From Rhodococcus sp. HM1 (GTDB lineage: Bacteria; Actinomycetota; Actinomycetes; Mycobacteriales; Mycobacteriaceae): a DNA stretch of 64,000 nucleotides. Where the stretch lies: the NCBI RefSeq assembly GCF_023218075.1, contig NZ_JALPTB010000001.1, positions 62,001-126,000 on the forward strand. The letters run 5' to 3'. The position numbers and the translations under genes were made by a program. Position 1 is the stretch's first letter. Every line of letters starts with the position of its first letter. The notes beneath the pieces were generated by a model. It ran no database searches, was not told where the DNA came from, and worked only from the letters and a program-made list of their open reading frames with translations. Shown here piece after piece: positions 1 through 9,047 of the stretch.

Positions 1-416
1 TGCGCCGGCACCCGCTGTCCGACAGCAGTCGGGGTGGAACCCGATGCGCGCCCGTTGATCTTGGTCAGGTAGACGGTGTCCCCGCGGTCGACGACGCCGA
101 GCTGAATCGTGATCCCGGTGCGCTGCGCGAATGCGTGCATGACGGGACGCGCGTGCTGGAGGAGCCGGTTCTGATTGAGCGCGGCCTGCCCCATCTCGTA
201 GGCCTTGACACCCAATTCGTAGGTCTGCTCGGGCGAGCGGGCAAGCCATCCGGCATTGGCGAGTTGTTCGAGCAGGCGGTGCGCCGACGACCTGGGTAAT
301 CCGGTACGTGCCGTGACCTTGGCCAATGTCATCGGGCCCGCGCTGAGGGCATCGAGGACCAGTGACACCCGGTCCACCACGGAAACCGGAACTCCATCGG
401 TGCGTGACGTACTCAA
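1..416 (-). CDS. IclR-family transcriptional regulator, N-terminal part (truncated by window edge)
   Basis: The visible 138 residues are the N-terminal winged-helix domain (about residues 10-75, including LAKVTARTGLPRSSAHRLLE) and the beginning of the IclR effector domain (RPVMHAFAQRTGITIQLGVV). The frame stays open to base 1, so the effector domain continues outside. The start is read as TTG at 416 because AGGAGGA lies at 421-427; the nearby ATG at 420 meets a stop after two codons. The gene is divergent from the kshA operon and a 19-bp palindrome lies between them. I infer that it is the local regulator of the steroid island; its ligand is unknown. Confidence 0.9.
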   Translation of the reverse strand, partial: MSTSRTDGVPVSVVDRVSLVLDALSAGPMTLAKVTARTGLPRSSAHRLLEQLANAGWLARSPEQTYELGVKAYEMGQAALNQNRLLQHARPVMHAFAQRTGITIQLGVVDRGDTVYLTKINGRASGSTPTAVGQRVPA

Positions 417-580
417 CCCATCCTCCTGACACCCGAACTCGGTGTGATGCCCATCACGGTACCTGCGGTGTGCTTCGGACATCAATGCACTCGAGACCGT
501 TCTCCCGACGCGCGCCGCGTCGGGGGGCCGGCGTGTACGAATCCACGCCGTCGTCCCGGCGGAGACGCCGCCGGAACTGC

Positions 581-599
581 TCTCCCGTTGTACGGGAGA
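581..599. promoter_or_regulatory. Palindromic operator, site 1 (IclR/kshA intergenic)
   Basis: TCTCCCG-TTGTA-CGGGAGA is a perfect 7-bp inverted repeat with a 5-bp spacer. The same arms recur at 11694 and 15701 in the other two divergent intergenic regions of the island. A possible -10 hexamer for kshA (CAAGCT, 628-633) lies 28 nt downstream. That puts the centre near -50, a position typical of an activator. That the IclR protein binds here is inference. Confidence 0.7.
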
Positions 600-687
600 C
601 CCGCGTCACAGAGCAAGCCCCGCTTGCCAAGCTGACCACATACCACGGGCGAGTTGTCGCGATCAGCCGATCAGGAGGCGAGGCACA

Positions 688-1884
688 GTGAGTTCCACCG
701 ATTCCGAGGATCAGATTCGCATCATCGACACCGGCATGCCACCGGCACGGTATGCGCGCGGTTGGCACTGCCTTGGGCTGGTGCGCGACTTCGCCGACGG
801 TGAACCGCATCAGGTGGACGCATTCGGGACCTCCCTCGTCGTGTTCGCCGGCGAGGACGGGCAGCTCAATGTCCTCGACGCGTACTGCCGGCACATGGGT
901 GGCAACCTGGCTCAGGGCACCGTCAAGGGCAACTCGATCGCATGCCCGTTCCACGACTGGCGCTGGCGCGGTGACGGGAAATGTTCCGGAATCCCCTACG
1001 CGCGCAGGGTTCCTCCCCTCGCCCGGACGCGTGCGTGGACTACGACGGTGGTCAGCGGCCAGCTCTTCGTGTGGCACGACCCCGAAGGGGCCCGGCCGTC
1101 CGGCGAAGTGGCGATCCCCGCGATCCCCACCTACGGCGATCCCGGCTGGACGGACTGGGTGTGGAACTCGATCGAGGTCACCGGTTCGCACTGCCGCGAG
1201 ATCGTGGACAACATCGTCGACATGGCGCACTTCTTCTACGTGCACTACGGGATGCCCACCTACTTCCGCAACGTGTTCGAGGGACACACGGCGACACAGG
1301 TGATGCGCTCGCGGCCGCGGGCCGATGCCGTCGGAGTGAGTCAGTCCACCAACTACAGTGTCGAGAGCCGATCGGATGCAACGTATTACGGTCCGTCCTA
1401 CATGATCGACAAGCTGTGGAGCGGCGGCCGGGATCCCGAATCCGAGCCGAACATCTACTTGATCAACTGCCACTACCCGATAACGCCGACGTCGTTCCGC
1501 CTGCAATACGGGGTGATGGTGGAGAAGCCCGCCGGAGTCCCGGACGAGCAGGCCGAGCAGATCGCTCAGGCGGTCGCGAAGGGCGTCGCGATCGGTTTCG
1601 AGCAGGACGTGCACATCTGGAAGAACAAGTCCCGCATCGACAATCCGTTGCTGTGCGAGGAGGACGGTCCCGTCTACCAATTGCGCCGCTGGTACGAGCA
1701 GTTCTACGTCGATGCCGCCGATGTCCGACCGGAGATGGTCAACCGGTTCGAGTACGAGATCGACACGGAACGTGCCCTCGCGAGCTGGCAGGCCGAGGTG
1801 GACGAGAACCTCGCAGCCGGGCGCAGTGCCTTCGCGCCGAACCTGACGGCAACCCGTGCGGCATCCGGGACGACCGGATCCTAG
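688..1884 (+). CDS. kshA: 3-ketosteroid 9-alpha-hydroxylase oxygenase component (KshA-type Rieske oxygenase)
   Basis: This 398-residue Rieske non-haem iron oxygenase has the cluster ligands C67, H69, C86 and H89. The probable mononuclear iron ligands are H181 and H186 (HFFYVH) and D307. The overall sequence (ARGWHCLGL, CRHMGG, NIVDMAHFFYVHY, RIDNPLLCEEDGPVYQLRRWYEQFYVD) follows actinobacterial KshA closely. KshA with its reductase KshB hydroxylates C9 of 3-ketosteroids, which opens ring B when ring A carries a 1,2 double bond. The GTG start at 688 has AGGAGG at 673-678. No KshB-type reductase with a 2Fe-2S domain occurs in the window, so electrons must come from elsewhere. It is the first gene of the operon. 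The exact substrate is uncertain. Confidence 0.92.
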   Translation: MSSTDSEDQIRIIDTGMPPARYARGWHCLGLVRDFADGEPHQVDAFGTSLVVFAGEDGQLNVLDAYCRHMGGNLAQGTVKGNSIACPFHDWRWRGDGKCSGIPYARRVPPLARTRAWTTTVVSGQLFVWHDPEGARPSGEVAIPAIPTYGDPGWTDWVWNSIEVTGSHCREIVDNIVDMAHFFYVHYGMPTYFRNVFEGHTATQVMRSRPRADAVGVSQSTNYSVESRSDATYYGPSYMIDKLWSGGRDPESEPNIYLINCHYPITPTSFRLQYGVMVEKPAGVPDEQAEQIAQAVAKGVAIGFEQDVHIWKNKSRIDNPLLCEEDGPVYQLRRWYEQFYVDAADVRPEMVNRFEYEIDTERALASWQAEVDENLAAGRSAFAPNLTATRAASGTTGS

Positions 1885-1935
1885 CGCGCGTCCCCCACTC
1901 GACGATTTCATCCGATTCCTCACAGGAGTACGACC

Positions 1936-3120
1936 ATGAGCTACGAAGTGCTCGACAACATCGTCGCGATCGCGGACGACCTGCGTGCCGCCGCAGACGA
2001 ATCCGACGCACTCGGCCGGCTGACCGACGACATGGCCAAGAGCCTCAAGCGAGCCGGGATCATCCGGCTGCTGCAGCGCAAGAAGTACGACGGCTACGAG
2101 GCGCACCCGCGAGAGTTCGCCGAGACCGTCATGAAGACGGCGAGCATCTACGGTTCTGCGGGTTGGGTCGGGGGCATCGTCGGCGTCCATCCCTGGCAGC
2201 TGGCGTTCGCCGACCCCAAGGTTCAAGAGGAGGTGCTCGGCTGGAACTCGGACACCTGGCAGGCGTCGCCGTACATGCCGGGCGGTATTGCGATCCCGGT
2301 CGAGGGTGGATACCGCATGACCGGACGGTGGCAGTTCTCGTCGGGAACCGACCACTGCGACTGGATCTTCCTCGGCGCGATGGTCGGCGGGCAGGACGGA
2401 GCTCCGATCATGCCGCCCAGTGGATTGCACGTGATCCTGCCGCGATCCGACTACGAAATCGTCGACGACTCGTGGGATGTGATCGGACTGCGTGGAACGG
2501 GCAGCAAGGACATCGTCGTGAAGGATGCCTTCATCCCGGACTATCGGGTGATGAAGTCGCAGGACGTGATCGACGGAACCGCGGCCAAGGAGTACGGAGT
2601 CACCGAGACCCTGTACCGGATGCCGTGGTCGACGATGTTCCCCCTCGGCATCACCTCCGCCACGATCGGCATCTGCGAAGGTGTCCTGGCCGCCGGAATC
2701 GCGTACCAGCGTGAACGGGTCGGCGCCGCCGGAACGGCGATCAAGGACGACCCGTACGTCCTCCATGCGCTGGGAGAGGCAGCCGCGGAGCTGGACGCGG
2801 CGCGGCAGCAGTTGCTCGCGAACGTCGACCGTATCTGGGATCTGGTCGACGCGGGTAAGGAAGTCGACTTCGAGACTCGGGCCTCCTCCCGGCGCAATCA
2901 GGTGCGCTCGGCATGGCGAGCGGTCCGTGCGGCCGACGAAGTCTTCGACCGCACGGGCGGCAACGCGCTGCGCGTCGACAACCCTCTGCAGCGGTTCTGG
3001 CGGGACGCGCATGCCGGCCTGCACCACGCCATCCACGTGACCAGCACGACCTACCACGCCTCGGCCATGGCCTCGTTGGGTATCGACGTCCCGAACGGCC
3101 CTCTGCGCGTGATGATCTGA
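1936..3120 (+). CDS. hsaA: HsaA-like flavin-dependent hydroxylase (acyl-CoA-dehydrogenase fold)
   Basis: The protein has 394 residues in the group D flavin monooxygenase family. It resembles HsaA, which hydroxylates 3-HSA at C4 to give the catechol 3,4-DHSA using reduced flavin from HsaB. Supporting stretches are GSAGWVGGIVGVHPWQLAF, the SGTDHCDWIFLG segment, VIGLRGTGSKDIVVKDAFIP and the C-terminal RFWRDAHAGLHHA. It lies 51 bp after kshA and before the extradiol dioxygenase, which matches the pathway order. No HsaB flavin reductase is present in the window. The start ATG has CAGGAG about 7 nt upstream. A role on a related phenolic substrate rather than 3-HSA itself is possible. Confidence 0.85.
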   Translation: MSYEVLDNIVAIADDLRAAADESDALGRLTDDMAKSLKRAGIIRLLQRKKYDGYEAHPREFAETVMKTASIYGSAGWVGGIVGVHPWQLAFADPKVQEEVLGWNSDTWQASPYMPGGIAIPVEGGYRMTGRWQFSSGTDHCDWIFLGAMVGGQDGAPIMPPSGLHVILPRSDYEIVDDSWDVIGLRGTGSKDIVVKDAFIPDYRVMKSQDVIDGTAAKEYGVTETLYRMPWSTMFPLGITSATIGICEGVLAAGIAYQRERVGAAGTAIKDDPYVLHALGEAAAELDAARQQLLANVDRIWDLVDAGKEVDFETRASSRRNQVRSAWRAVRAADEVFDRTGGNALRVDNPLQRFWRDAHAGLHHAIHVTSTTYHASAMASLGIDVPNGPLRVMI

Positions 3121-3151
3121 CGCTGTTTCCGGTGAACAGGAAGGGAACACT

Positions 3152-4063
3152 GTGACCGAGATCAAGGGCCTGGGATATGTGCGCGTGCTGGCCACCGACA
3201 TGGATCGCTGGCGCGAGCTGGGATTCGACGTACTCGGATTCGCACCGGGTAGCGGTGTCGAAGAGGACGCGCTGCACTTCCGGATGGACGAGCGACCGTC
3301 CCGGATCACCGTAGAACGCAGCGATGTCGATCGCGTCAGCGCAGTGGGCTGGGAGGTCCGGGACGGCGCGTCTCTGCGCCGGCTCGCTGAGCGGCTCGAC
3401 AGTGCCGGCTGCGAGTACAGCGAGATGCCGTTCGAGATGTGCGAGGCACGTCGCGTCGAAGGTGGGATCCTCATGAAGGATCCGGGCGGTACTCCGTTGG
3501 AGTTCTTCTTCGGCCCGGCGCTCGATCACAGCCCGGTGATCACCCGCTACGGCCAGAAGTTCGTCACCGGAGTGCAGGGGCTGGGGCACGTGGTGATGCC
3601 CACAACGATGTTCGACGCGTCGTTCCGCTTCTATACCGAGGTACTGGAGTTCCTGCCGCGCGGCGCATTCCGCATGCCCTCCCCGCCCGGCACTCCACCT
3701 CAGCGGATCCGTTTCCTCGGCGTCAACCAGCGGCACCACAGTCTTGCCATCATGCCGAGCCTCGAGGGACGAGACCCCGGGCTGATCCACGTCATGGTGG
3801 AGGTGGATTCCCTCGACGCGGTGGGGCGTGCCCTCGATCAGGTCGAGGCGCACGAGTTCCCGGTCTCGTCGACGCTCGGCAGGCACACCAACGACAAGAT
3901 GATCTCGTTCTACGTCCGGGTACCCGGCGGATGGGACATCGAGTACGGCACCGGCGGAAAACTCGTCGACGAGACCTACTACACGGCGGAAGAGATCACC
4001 GCGGACAGCTATTGGGGCCACGAGTGGATGTGGGCCCGGCAGGCGGAGGCCGCGAGCGCATGA
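3152..4063 (+). CDS. hsaC: HsaC-like type I extradiol dioxygenase
   Basis: This 303-residue two-domain vicinal-oxygen-chelate protein carries Fe(II) ligands at H146 (GLGHVVMP), H213 (LIHVMVEV) and E264 (WDIEYGTGG), with the active-site His pair H195/H196. It is the length of HsaC/BphC enzymes. HsaC performs meta-cleavage of the steroid-derived catechol 3,4-DHSA. The GTG start at 3152 has AAGGGA upstream. It lies 31 bp after the HsaA-like gene, and its product would feed the HsaD-like hydrolase encoded at 14741. Confidence 0.88.
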   Translation: MTEIKGLGYVRVLATDMDRWRELGFDVLGFAPGSGVEEDALHFRMDERPSRITVERSDVDRVSAVGWEVRDGASLRRLAERLDSAGCEYSEMPFEMCEARRVEGGILMKDPGGTPLEFFFGPALDHSPVITRYGQKFVTGVQGLGHVVMPTTMFDASFRFYTEVLEFLPRGAFRMPSPPGTPPQRIRFLGVNQRHHSLAIMPSLEGRDPGLIHVMVEVDSLDAVGRALDQVEAHEFPVSSTLGRHTNDKMISFYVRVPGGWDIEYGTGGKLVDETYYTAEEITADSYWGHEWMWARQAEAASA

Positions 4064-4130
4064 CCCCGTCGACCGATTCGCAACTGGGTGAGCCCGGACC
4101 CACGGACTCCCGGACAAGGATGTGACCAGA

Positions 4131-5747
4131 ATGGACATGCAGAGAACAGATTTCGATGCAGTTGTCGTCGGAGCCGGCATCTCGGGACTGTACGCGGTGC
4201 ACAAGCTTCGTGCACGGGGAATGACCGTGCGCGGCTTCGAATCCGCGGCAGGCGTGGGGGGTACGTGGTTCCACAATCGCTATCCCGGAGCGCGGTGCGA
4301 CGTGGAGAGCGTCGACTACTCCTACTCGTTCGACGAGGAGCTCCAGCAGGAGTGGACCTGGACGGAACGGTTCGCCACCCAGGCGGAGATCCTCGCCTAC
4401 CTCGAGCACGTGGCAGACCGATACGACCTCCGCTCTGCATACGAGTTCCTCACCCGGGTCACCTCCACCGTGTACGACGAGGAGACGGCGCGATGGACGG
4501 TCACCACGGACACGGGTCACTCGGTGACTGCGAGGTTCTGCATCATGGCCACCGGTGTGCTGTCGGCGACCAACCGCCCCGACATCCCGGGCCGGGACTC
4601 GTTCACCGGCGAGTCCTACCACACCGGCGAATGGCCGCACAGCCCTGTCGATTTCGCCGGCAAGCGAGTCGGGGTGATCGGAACCGGCTCGTCGGGAATG
4701 CAGTCCATCCCGCTGATCGCCCAGGAAGCGGCACACGTGTTCGTGTACCAGCGCAGCCCGAACTATTCGATTCCCGCCGGAAACCGGCCGTTGACCGCCG
4801 AGCAGATCGAGGAAGTCAAGGCCACCTACTCGGAGCGTCGCCGGCTCGCGCGTCTGAGCGGCGGTGGAACCCCCTTCACGCCGTACCCGAAAGGGGCGAT
4901 GGAAGTCGACGAGGCCGAGCGCCGACGCGTGTACGACGAGTGGTGGCAGCGCGGTGGATACCTGTTCGCGAAGGCATTTCCCGATCAGACCGTGAACCTG
5001 GCCTCGAACGACACCGCACGCGAATACGTCGAGGCGAAGATTCGCGAGATGGTGAACGATCCGGAGATCGCGGACCAGCTCATTCCCACCGACCATCCGA
5101 TCGGGACCAAGAGAATCGTCACGGACAGCGGGTATTTCGAGACCTACAACCGGGACAACGTGACCCTGGTCAATCTGCGACGCACTCCGATTGTCGAGGT
5201 TACCGAGACCGGCGTGCGAACGAGCGAGGAACACCACGAGCTGGACATGCTCGTGTTCGCGACCGGCTTCGATGCGATGACCGGTGCGCTCTCGCGGATC
5301 GACATTCGCGGGCGCGGCGGCCGCGCTCTGCGTGACGAATGGGCAGCGGGGCCGCGTACCTACCTGGGACTGGCATCCCACGGCTTCCCCAACATGTTCT
5401 TCATGGTCGGTCCGGGCAGCCCGAGCGTACTGGCAAACATGGTGCTGATGGCGGAACAGCAGGTGGACTGGATTTCCGACTGCCTCGATCACCTCGACGA
5501 ACACAATGCACGGTCGATCGAGGCCGGTGAACAGGCCGTCGACGAGTGGATCACCGAATGCAACGAGAAGGCCGCGGGCACTCTGTTCCCGACCGCGAAC
5601 TCGTGGTACATGGGTGCCAACATTCCCGGCAAGCCGCGAGTCTTCATGCCTTACATCGGCGGTTTCGCCAACTACTGCAACATCTGTGCCGAGGTCGCGG
5701 CCGCGGGCTACAAGGGATTCGACATCGTCGGATCGGAGAGGGCCTGA
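4131..5747 (+). CDS. Baeyer-Villiger monooxygenase, steroid monooxygenase-like
   Basis: The 538-residue class B flavoprotein has an FAD Rossmann motif GAGISG (14-19), the BVMO fingerprint FTGESYHTGEWP (158-169) and the NADPH motif GTGSSG (184-189). The sequence resembles, from memory, the progesterone-oxidising steroid monooxygenase of R. rhodochrous (CDVES.DYSYSF, RSPNYSIPAGN, NSWY.GANIPG). Such enzymes insert oxygen next to a ketone, for example turning a 20-ketosteroid into a 17-acetate ester. ATG 4131 is preferred because AAGGA at 4116-4120 is well spaced; GTG 4122 is too close. A 17-ketone or a cyclic ketone is an alternative substrate. Confidence 0.85.
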   Translation: MDMQRTDFDAVVVGAGISGLYAVHKLRARGMTVRGFESAAGVGGTWFHNRYPGARCDVESVDYSYSFDEELQQEWTWTERFATQAEILAYLEHVADRYDLRSAYEFLTRVTSTVYDEETARWTVTTDTGHSVTARFCIMATGVLSATNRPDIPGRDSFTGESYHTGEWPHSPVDFAGKRVGVIGTGSSGMQSIPLIAQEAAHVFVYQRSPNYSIPAGNRPLTAEQIEEVKATYSERRRLARLSGGGTPFTPYPKGAMEVDEAERRRVYDEWWQRGGYLFAKAFPDQTVNLASNDTAREYVEAKIREMVNDPEIADQLIPTDHPIGTKRIVTDSGYFETYNRDNVTLVNLRRTPIVEVTETGVRTSEEHHELDMLVFATGFDAMTGALSRIDIRGRGGRALRDEWAAGPRTYLGLASHGFPNMFFMVGPGSPSVLANMVLMAEQQVDWISDCLDHLDEHNARSIEAGEQAVDEWITECNEKAAGTLFPTANSWYMGANIPGKPRVFMPYIGGFANYCNICAEVAAAGYKGFDIVGSERA

Positions 5748-5783
5748 CATGACTACGGCACATCCATCGACGAGGGGACAATG

Positions 5784-7763
5784 ATGACCGAGACGGTGCC
5801 CGTCGACTCCGGTGCGGACGTCGACGCCGAGAGCCACGAATCACAGTTGCGCGCAGCGATCGACGTATGTGATCCGGCGCCGCTGCTCATGTCGCTCGTA
5901 CACGTGACCGGTGATACCGGCCTCCTCGACGAGTTCGGGTCCCGGCTGACGATCGGCGAACCCGGCAACCACTACCGCACCGGCACCCGTCCGACCACTC
6001 CGCCGGGGCAGTACCCCGCCGAGGTCGTCGCCGACATCCGGACCCGTGCGCACGAACTGCTCACCGTCGAAATGATCGATCGCCTCGGTGTTCCCGATCG
6101 CGAGACATTTCTCCGCATGGCGACGATCGCGACGTCGGAGCGCGTCGACGACGAGTTCGTCCCGATCCTGCTCGAACAGGCCGGATTCGTCCTGGGGGAG
6201 CGCCGCGTGCCGGTGACCGTCACGCCGCCCGCCGACTTCTCCGTCATCGTCATCGGTGCCGGGATCGTCGGCATCAACGCCGCGATCAAACTGCAGGACG
6301 CCGGATTCCGGTACCGCGTCTTCGAGGCGCGACACGAGATCGGTGGAACCTGGTCGCGCAACACGTATCCGGGCGCTGCTGTCGACACTCCCAGCCACTA
6401 CTACTCGTACTCCTTCGAGCTGAACCCCGGTTGGTCGAAGTACTACCCGTCGGGCGTCGAATACCAGCAGTATCTGAAGGGCGTCGTCGACACCTACGGG
6501 ATCGCCGAGAACATCTCGTTCCGGACCCGGGTGCTGTCGGCACGTTGGCTCGACGACCAGCACGTGTGGGAGGTGACCACCGAGTCCGCCGACGGATCAC
6601 GGGAGGTACACCGTGCGAACGCGGTCGTGACAGCGCTGGGCATGCTCAACTCGCCGAACATCCCCGACGTCGAGGGCTTGGATTCGTTCGGCGGCACGGT
6701 CGTCCACACCGCCGACTGGGACGAGGGTCTCGACCTGACCGGCAAGCGCGTCGTGGTCCTGGGCACCGGATGCACTTCCGTGCAGGTGGTCGCCGACATC
6801 GTCGATCGGGTGAAGACACTCGACGTCGTGGTCCGCTCACCACACTGGATCGTGCCGGAGAAGGCCGTCGTGAACGACGTTCCGGAGGAGGAGAAGTGGG
6901 CCCTCGCCCACATTCCCCGTTACCACGAGTGGTTCCGGTTGCGTTCGTACTGGTTCGCGTCCGACAATCTGTACACACTGCCGCGAATCGATCCCGAATG
7001 GGCGCAGACCCATTTCTCGGCCTCGCCGGCCAACGAGATGGTGCTCAACACTGCGCGGAACTACTTGCAGGACAGCTTCCCGGACCGTCCGGATCTGATC
7101 GAGAAGCTGACCCCGGACTTCCGTCCGTACGGTAAGCGGATCGTCAAGGACCCCGGCTTCTTCAAGGCACTCACCCGTGATCACGTGGCATTGCACCGAG
7201 CATCGTTCGAGCGTGTGACACCGGACGGCGTCGTCACAACCGAGGGCCGGTTCGTGCCCGCCGACGTCATCATCCTGGCGACCGGATTCGCGCTGGAGTT
7301 CACCACGTCTATCGAGATCACCGGACAGGACGGGCGCACTCTTGCGGAGCGGTGGAAGGGCGGTGACGATCCGCGTGCCTACCTCGGCATCCAGGTCTCC
7401 GGATTCCCGAACCTGTTCGTCACGGCAGGACCCAACTCTGCGCCGAATCATGGTGCGGGACACAATATTCTGAGCGAAGAACACGTCCACTACATCGTCG
7501 AGTGCCTGCAGTACCTCCTCGAGAACGGGCACGACGCGATGGACGTGCGTCAGGACGTACTCGACGAGTACAACCGCAAGGTGGACGAAGCGCTCGACAA
7601 GACTGTGTGGGTGCATCCCGGCGCGGAGATCAACGGCTACTACCGCAACAGTCAGGGACGGGCGGTGGTGCCGTGTCCGTGGCGCCTGGTCGACTACTGG
7701 ACCATGCTGAGAGAGCCGAACCCGGACGCTCTGGAATTCATCGACCCGGTGGTCCCGGGATGA
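5784..7763 (+). CDS. Second Baeyer-Villiger monooxygenase with N-terminal extension (HAPMO-type)
   Basis: About 659 residues. A helical N-terminal extension of about 150 residues (including LLMSLVHVTGDTGLLDEFG) precedes the core. The core has FAD motif GAGIVG near 158, BVMO fingerprint FGGTVVHTADWD near 302 and NADPH motif GTGCTS. The extension is characteristic of the 4-hydroxyacetophenone monooxygenase branch, so this is not a recent duplicate of the upstream BVMO. ATG 5784 is favoured over ATG 5781 by GAGGGG at 5772-5777. Two unlike BVMOs in one operon suggest two successive lactone- or ester-forming steps on one substrate, for instance side chain then ring D; this is inference. Confidence 0.85.
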   Translation: MTETVPVDSGADVDAESHESQLRAAIDVCDPAPLLMSLVHVTGDTGLLDEFGSRLTIGEPGNHYRTGTRPTTPPGQYPAEVVADIRTRAHELLTVEMIDRLGVPDRETFLRMATIATSERVDDEFVPILLEQAGFVLGERRVPVTVTPPADFSVIVIGAGIVGINAAIKLQDAGFRYRVFEARHEIGGTWSRNTYPGAAVDTPSHYYSYSFELNPGWSKYYPSGVEYQQYLKGVVDTYGIAENISFRTRVLSARWLDDQHVWEVTTESADGSREVHRANAVVTALGMLNSPNIPDVEGLDSFGGTVVHTADWDEGLDLTGKRVVVLGTGCTSVQVVADIVDRVKTLDVVVRSPHWIVPEKAVVNDVPEEEKWALAHIPRYHEWFRLRSYWFASDNLYTLPRIDPEWAQTHFSASPANEMVLNTARNYLQDSFPDRPDLIEKLTPDFRPYGKRIVKDPGFFKALTRDHVALHRASFERVTPDGVVTTEGRFVPADVIILATGFALEFTTSIEITGQDGRTLAERWKGGDDPRAYLGIQVSGFPNLFVTAGPNSAPNHGAGHNILSEEHVHYIVECLQYLLENGHDAMDVRQDVLDEYNRKVDEALDKTVWVHPGAEINGYYRNSQGRAVVPCPWRLVDYWTMLREPNPDALEFIDPVVPG

Positions 7764-8020
7764 CGATGCAGCCGCTGAACTGCGAGACGTGCGGACGTGG
7801 TGTGCTCGTCGAGAAGTTCAGCGCCGCGCACACCTCGATCCAGTGGACCTCCGACGCGTCGGAATGCCCGATGATCAGGGACGCAGTGCAATCGGTCGGT
7901 GACCACCGGCGCGGCTGCAGTGCGCTGCGTCGCTCCATCGACCGTGCGGTGGAGCGTCACGAACTGAGCGAATCACGGATCGATCTGCCGACCGGACCGG
8001 ATCTGCCGCGGCTGCATTGA
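7760..8020 (+). CDS. Small four-cysteine protein, unknown function
   Basis: The 86-residue soluble protein has C8-x2-C11, C36 and C53 (NCETCGRG, ASECPMI, RGCSAL), a pattern able to bind zinc or an iron-sulfur cluster. It does not match a standard ferredoxin. Its ATG overlaps the TGA of the preceding BVMO by two bases, so translation is coupled. It is the last gene before a strong hairpin, so it belongs to the kshA operon. An electron-carrier or maturation role for the oxygenases is possible but unproven. Confidence 0.75.
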   Translation: MTMQPLNCETCGRGVLVEKFSAAHTSIQWTSDASECPMIRDAVQSVGDHRRGCSALRRSIDRAVERHELSESRIDLPTGPDLPRLH

Positions 8021-8027
8021 CCAGCAG

Positions 8028-8067
8028 CAGCACGGCCCGCTGCGGAATCCCGCAGCGAGCCGTGCTG
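8028..8067 (+). terminator. Strong hairpin at end of the kshA operon
   Basis: CAGCACGGC (8028-8036) pairs with GCCGTGCTG (8059-8067), and inside it CGCTGCGG (8038-8045) pairs with CCGCAGCG (8050-8057). This makes a long GC-rich stem eight bases after the stop codon. No U-tract follows, as is usual in actinobacteria. Confidence 0.75.
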
Positions 8068-8151
8068 TCCGATCGGCGTCAGGCCGGAGTATCGAGTATC
8101 GGCCACCTGGGACGGTGGACGGTGGCCTTCGAGCGCGCAAAGGGCGGTGCT

Positions 8152-9000
8152 GTGGGTATCTATGCGGTGACAGGATCGGCGTCGGGAATGGGCCGTGCGG
8201 TTGCGGATCGGCTCCGGTCCGCCGGGCACACCGTCATCGGTGTCGACATCCAGGAAGCCGACGTCGTCGCCGATCTGTCGACCGTCGGCGGACGGCAGAA
8301 GGCGGTGCGGGGGGTGCTCGCGGCCGCGGGCGATCGGCTGGACGGTGCCGTGCTCGCCGCCGGTCTCGGCCCGGCGCCCGGGCCGGAGCGTCCGAGGCTG
8401 ATCGCAGAGGTCAACTATTTCGGTGTCGTCGATCTCCTGGAGGGGTGGCGAGACGCGCTCGCGTCGACCGGCAACGCCAAGGTCGTCGTCTTCTCCAGCA
8501 ATTCCACGACCACCACCCCGGCCGTGCCCCGTCGCACGATCAACGCCTTCCTCAACGGCGACTCGGACCGTGCGGTGCGTTCGGTCCGGATCTTCGGAAG
8601 AGGAGCTCCGGGAATCATCTACGCAGGATCGAAAATCGCCGTCAGCCGATGGTTGCGACGCGCCGCTGTACGTCCCGAGTGGGTGGGTGCCGGAATTCGG
8701 CTCAACGCACTCGCGCCCGGCGCGATCATGACGCCGTTGCTGGAGAAGCAGCTCGCCACACCGTCCGAGGCCAAGGTCATCCGTTCTTTCCCGGTGCCCG
8801 TCGGCCGATTCGGCGACGCCGGGCAGCTCGGCGACTGGGTGGTGTTCATGCTGTCGGATGCCGCCGAATTCCTCTGCGGAAGTGTAGTCTTCGTCGACGG
8901 CGGCTCCGATGCGTACTTCCGGTCCGACGACTGGCCTCGGTCCGTCCCGGTCGGTCGCATCGTTCCCTACCTGCGCAGGTTCCGCGCATTCGGCCGGTAG
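8152..9000 (+). CDS. Short-chain dehydrogenase, 3-alpha-hydroxysteroid dehydrogenase-like
   Basis: The 282-residue SDR has TGSASGMG (7-14) and YAGSK (Y157, K161). Layout and wording (GVDIQEADVVADLST, AGLGP, VNYFG, IYAGSKIAVSRWLRR, RLNALAPGA, TPLLE) parallel Comamonas 3-alpha-HSD/carbonyl reductase, which interconverts 3-alpha-hydroxy- and 3-ketosteroids. GTG 8152 is chosen because AAAGGGCGG lies just upstream and homologues begin right before the beta-1 strand; the longer upstream frame would add 45 unlikely residues. It sits alone after the operon terminator. A steroid substrate is inferred from family and context. Confidence 0.8.
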   Translation: MGIYAVTGSASGMGRAVADRLRSAGHTVIGVDIQEADVVADLSTVGGRQKAVRGVLAAAGDRLDGAVLAAGLGPAPGPERPRLIAEVNYFGVVDLLEGWRDALASTGNAKVVVFSSNSTTTTPAVPRRTINAFLNGDSDRAVRSVRIFGRGAPGIIYAGSKIAVSRWLRRAAVRPEWVGAGIRLNALAPGAIMTPLLEKQLATPSEAKVIRSFPVPVGRFGDAGQLGDWVVFMLSDAAEFLCGSVVFVDGGSDAYFRSDDWPRSVPVGRIVPYLRRFRAFGR

Positions 9001-9047
9001 TCACCGGCCGCTCCGGAATACACACGGGAATGGAAGGGAACCGACCG

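Noticed and set aside
454-3474. A 1006-codon open frame on the minus strand opposite kshA-hsaA-hsaC, and similar long frames elsewhere (for example 34690-36969 opposite clpB, 55833-58142 opposite cbtA-cobQ).
   Set aside because: These are antisense shadows caused by very high GC at third codon positions. The plus-strand genes match known families throughout and the shadow proteins show no domain.
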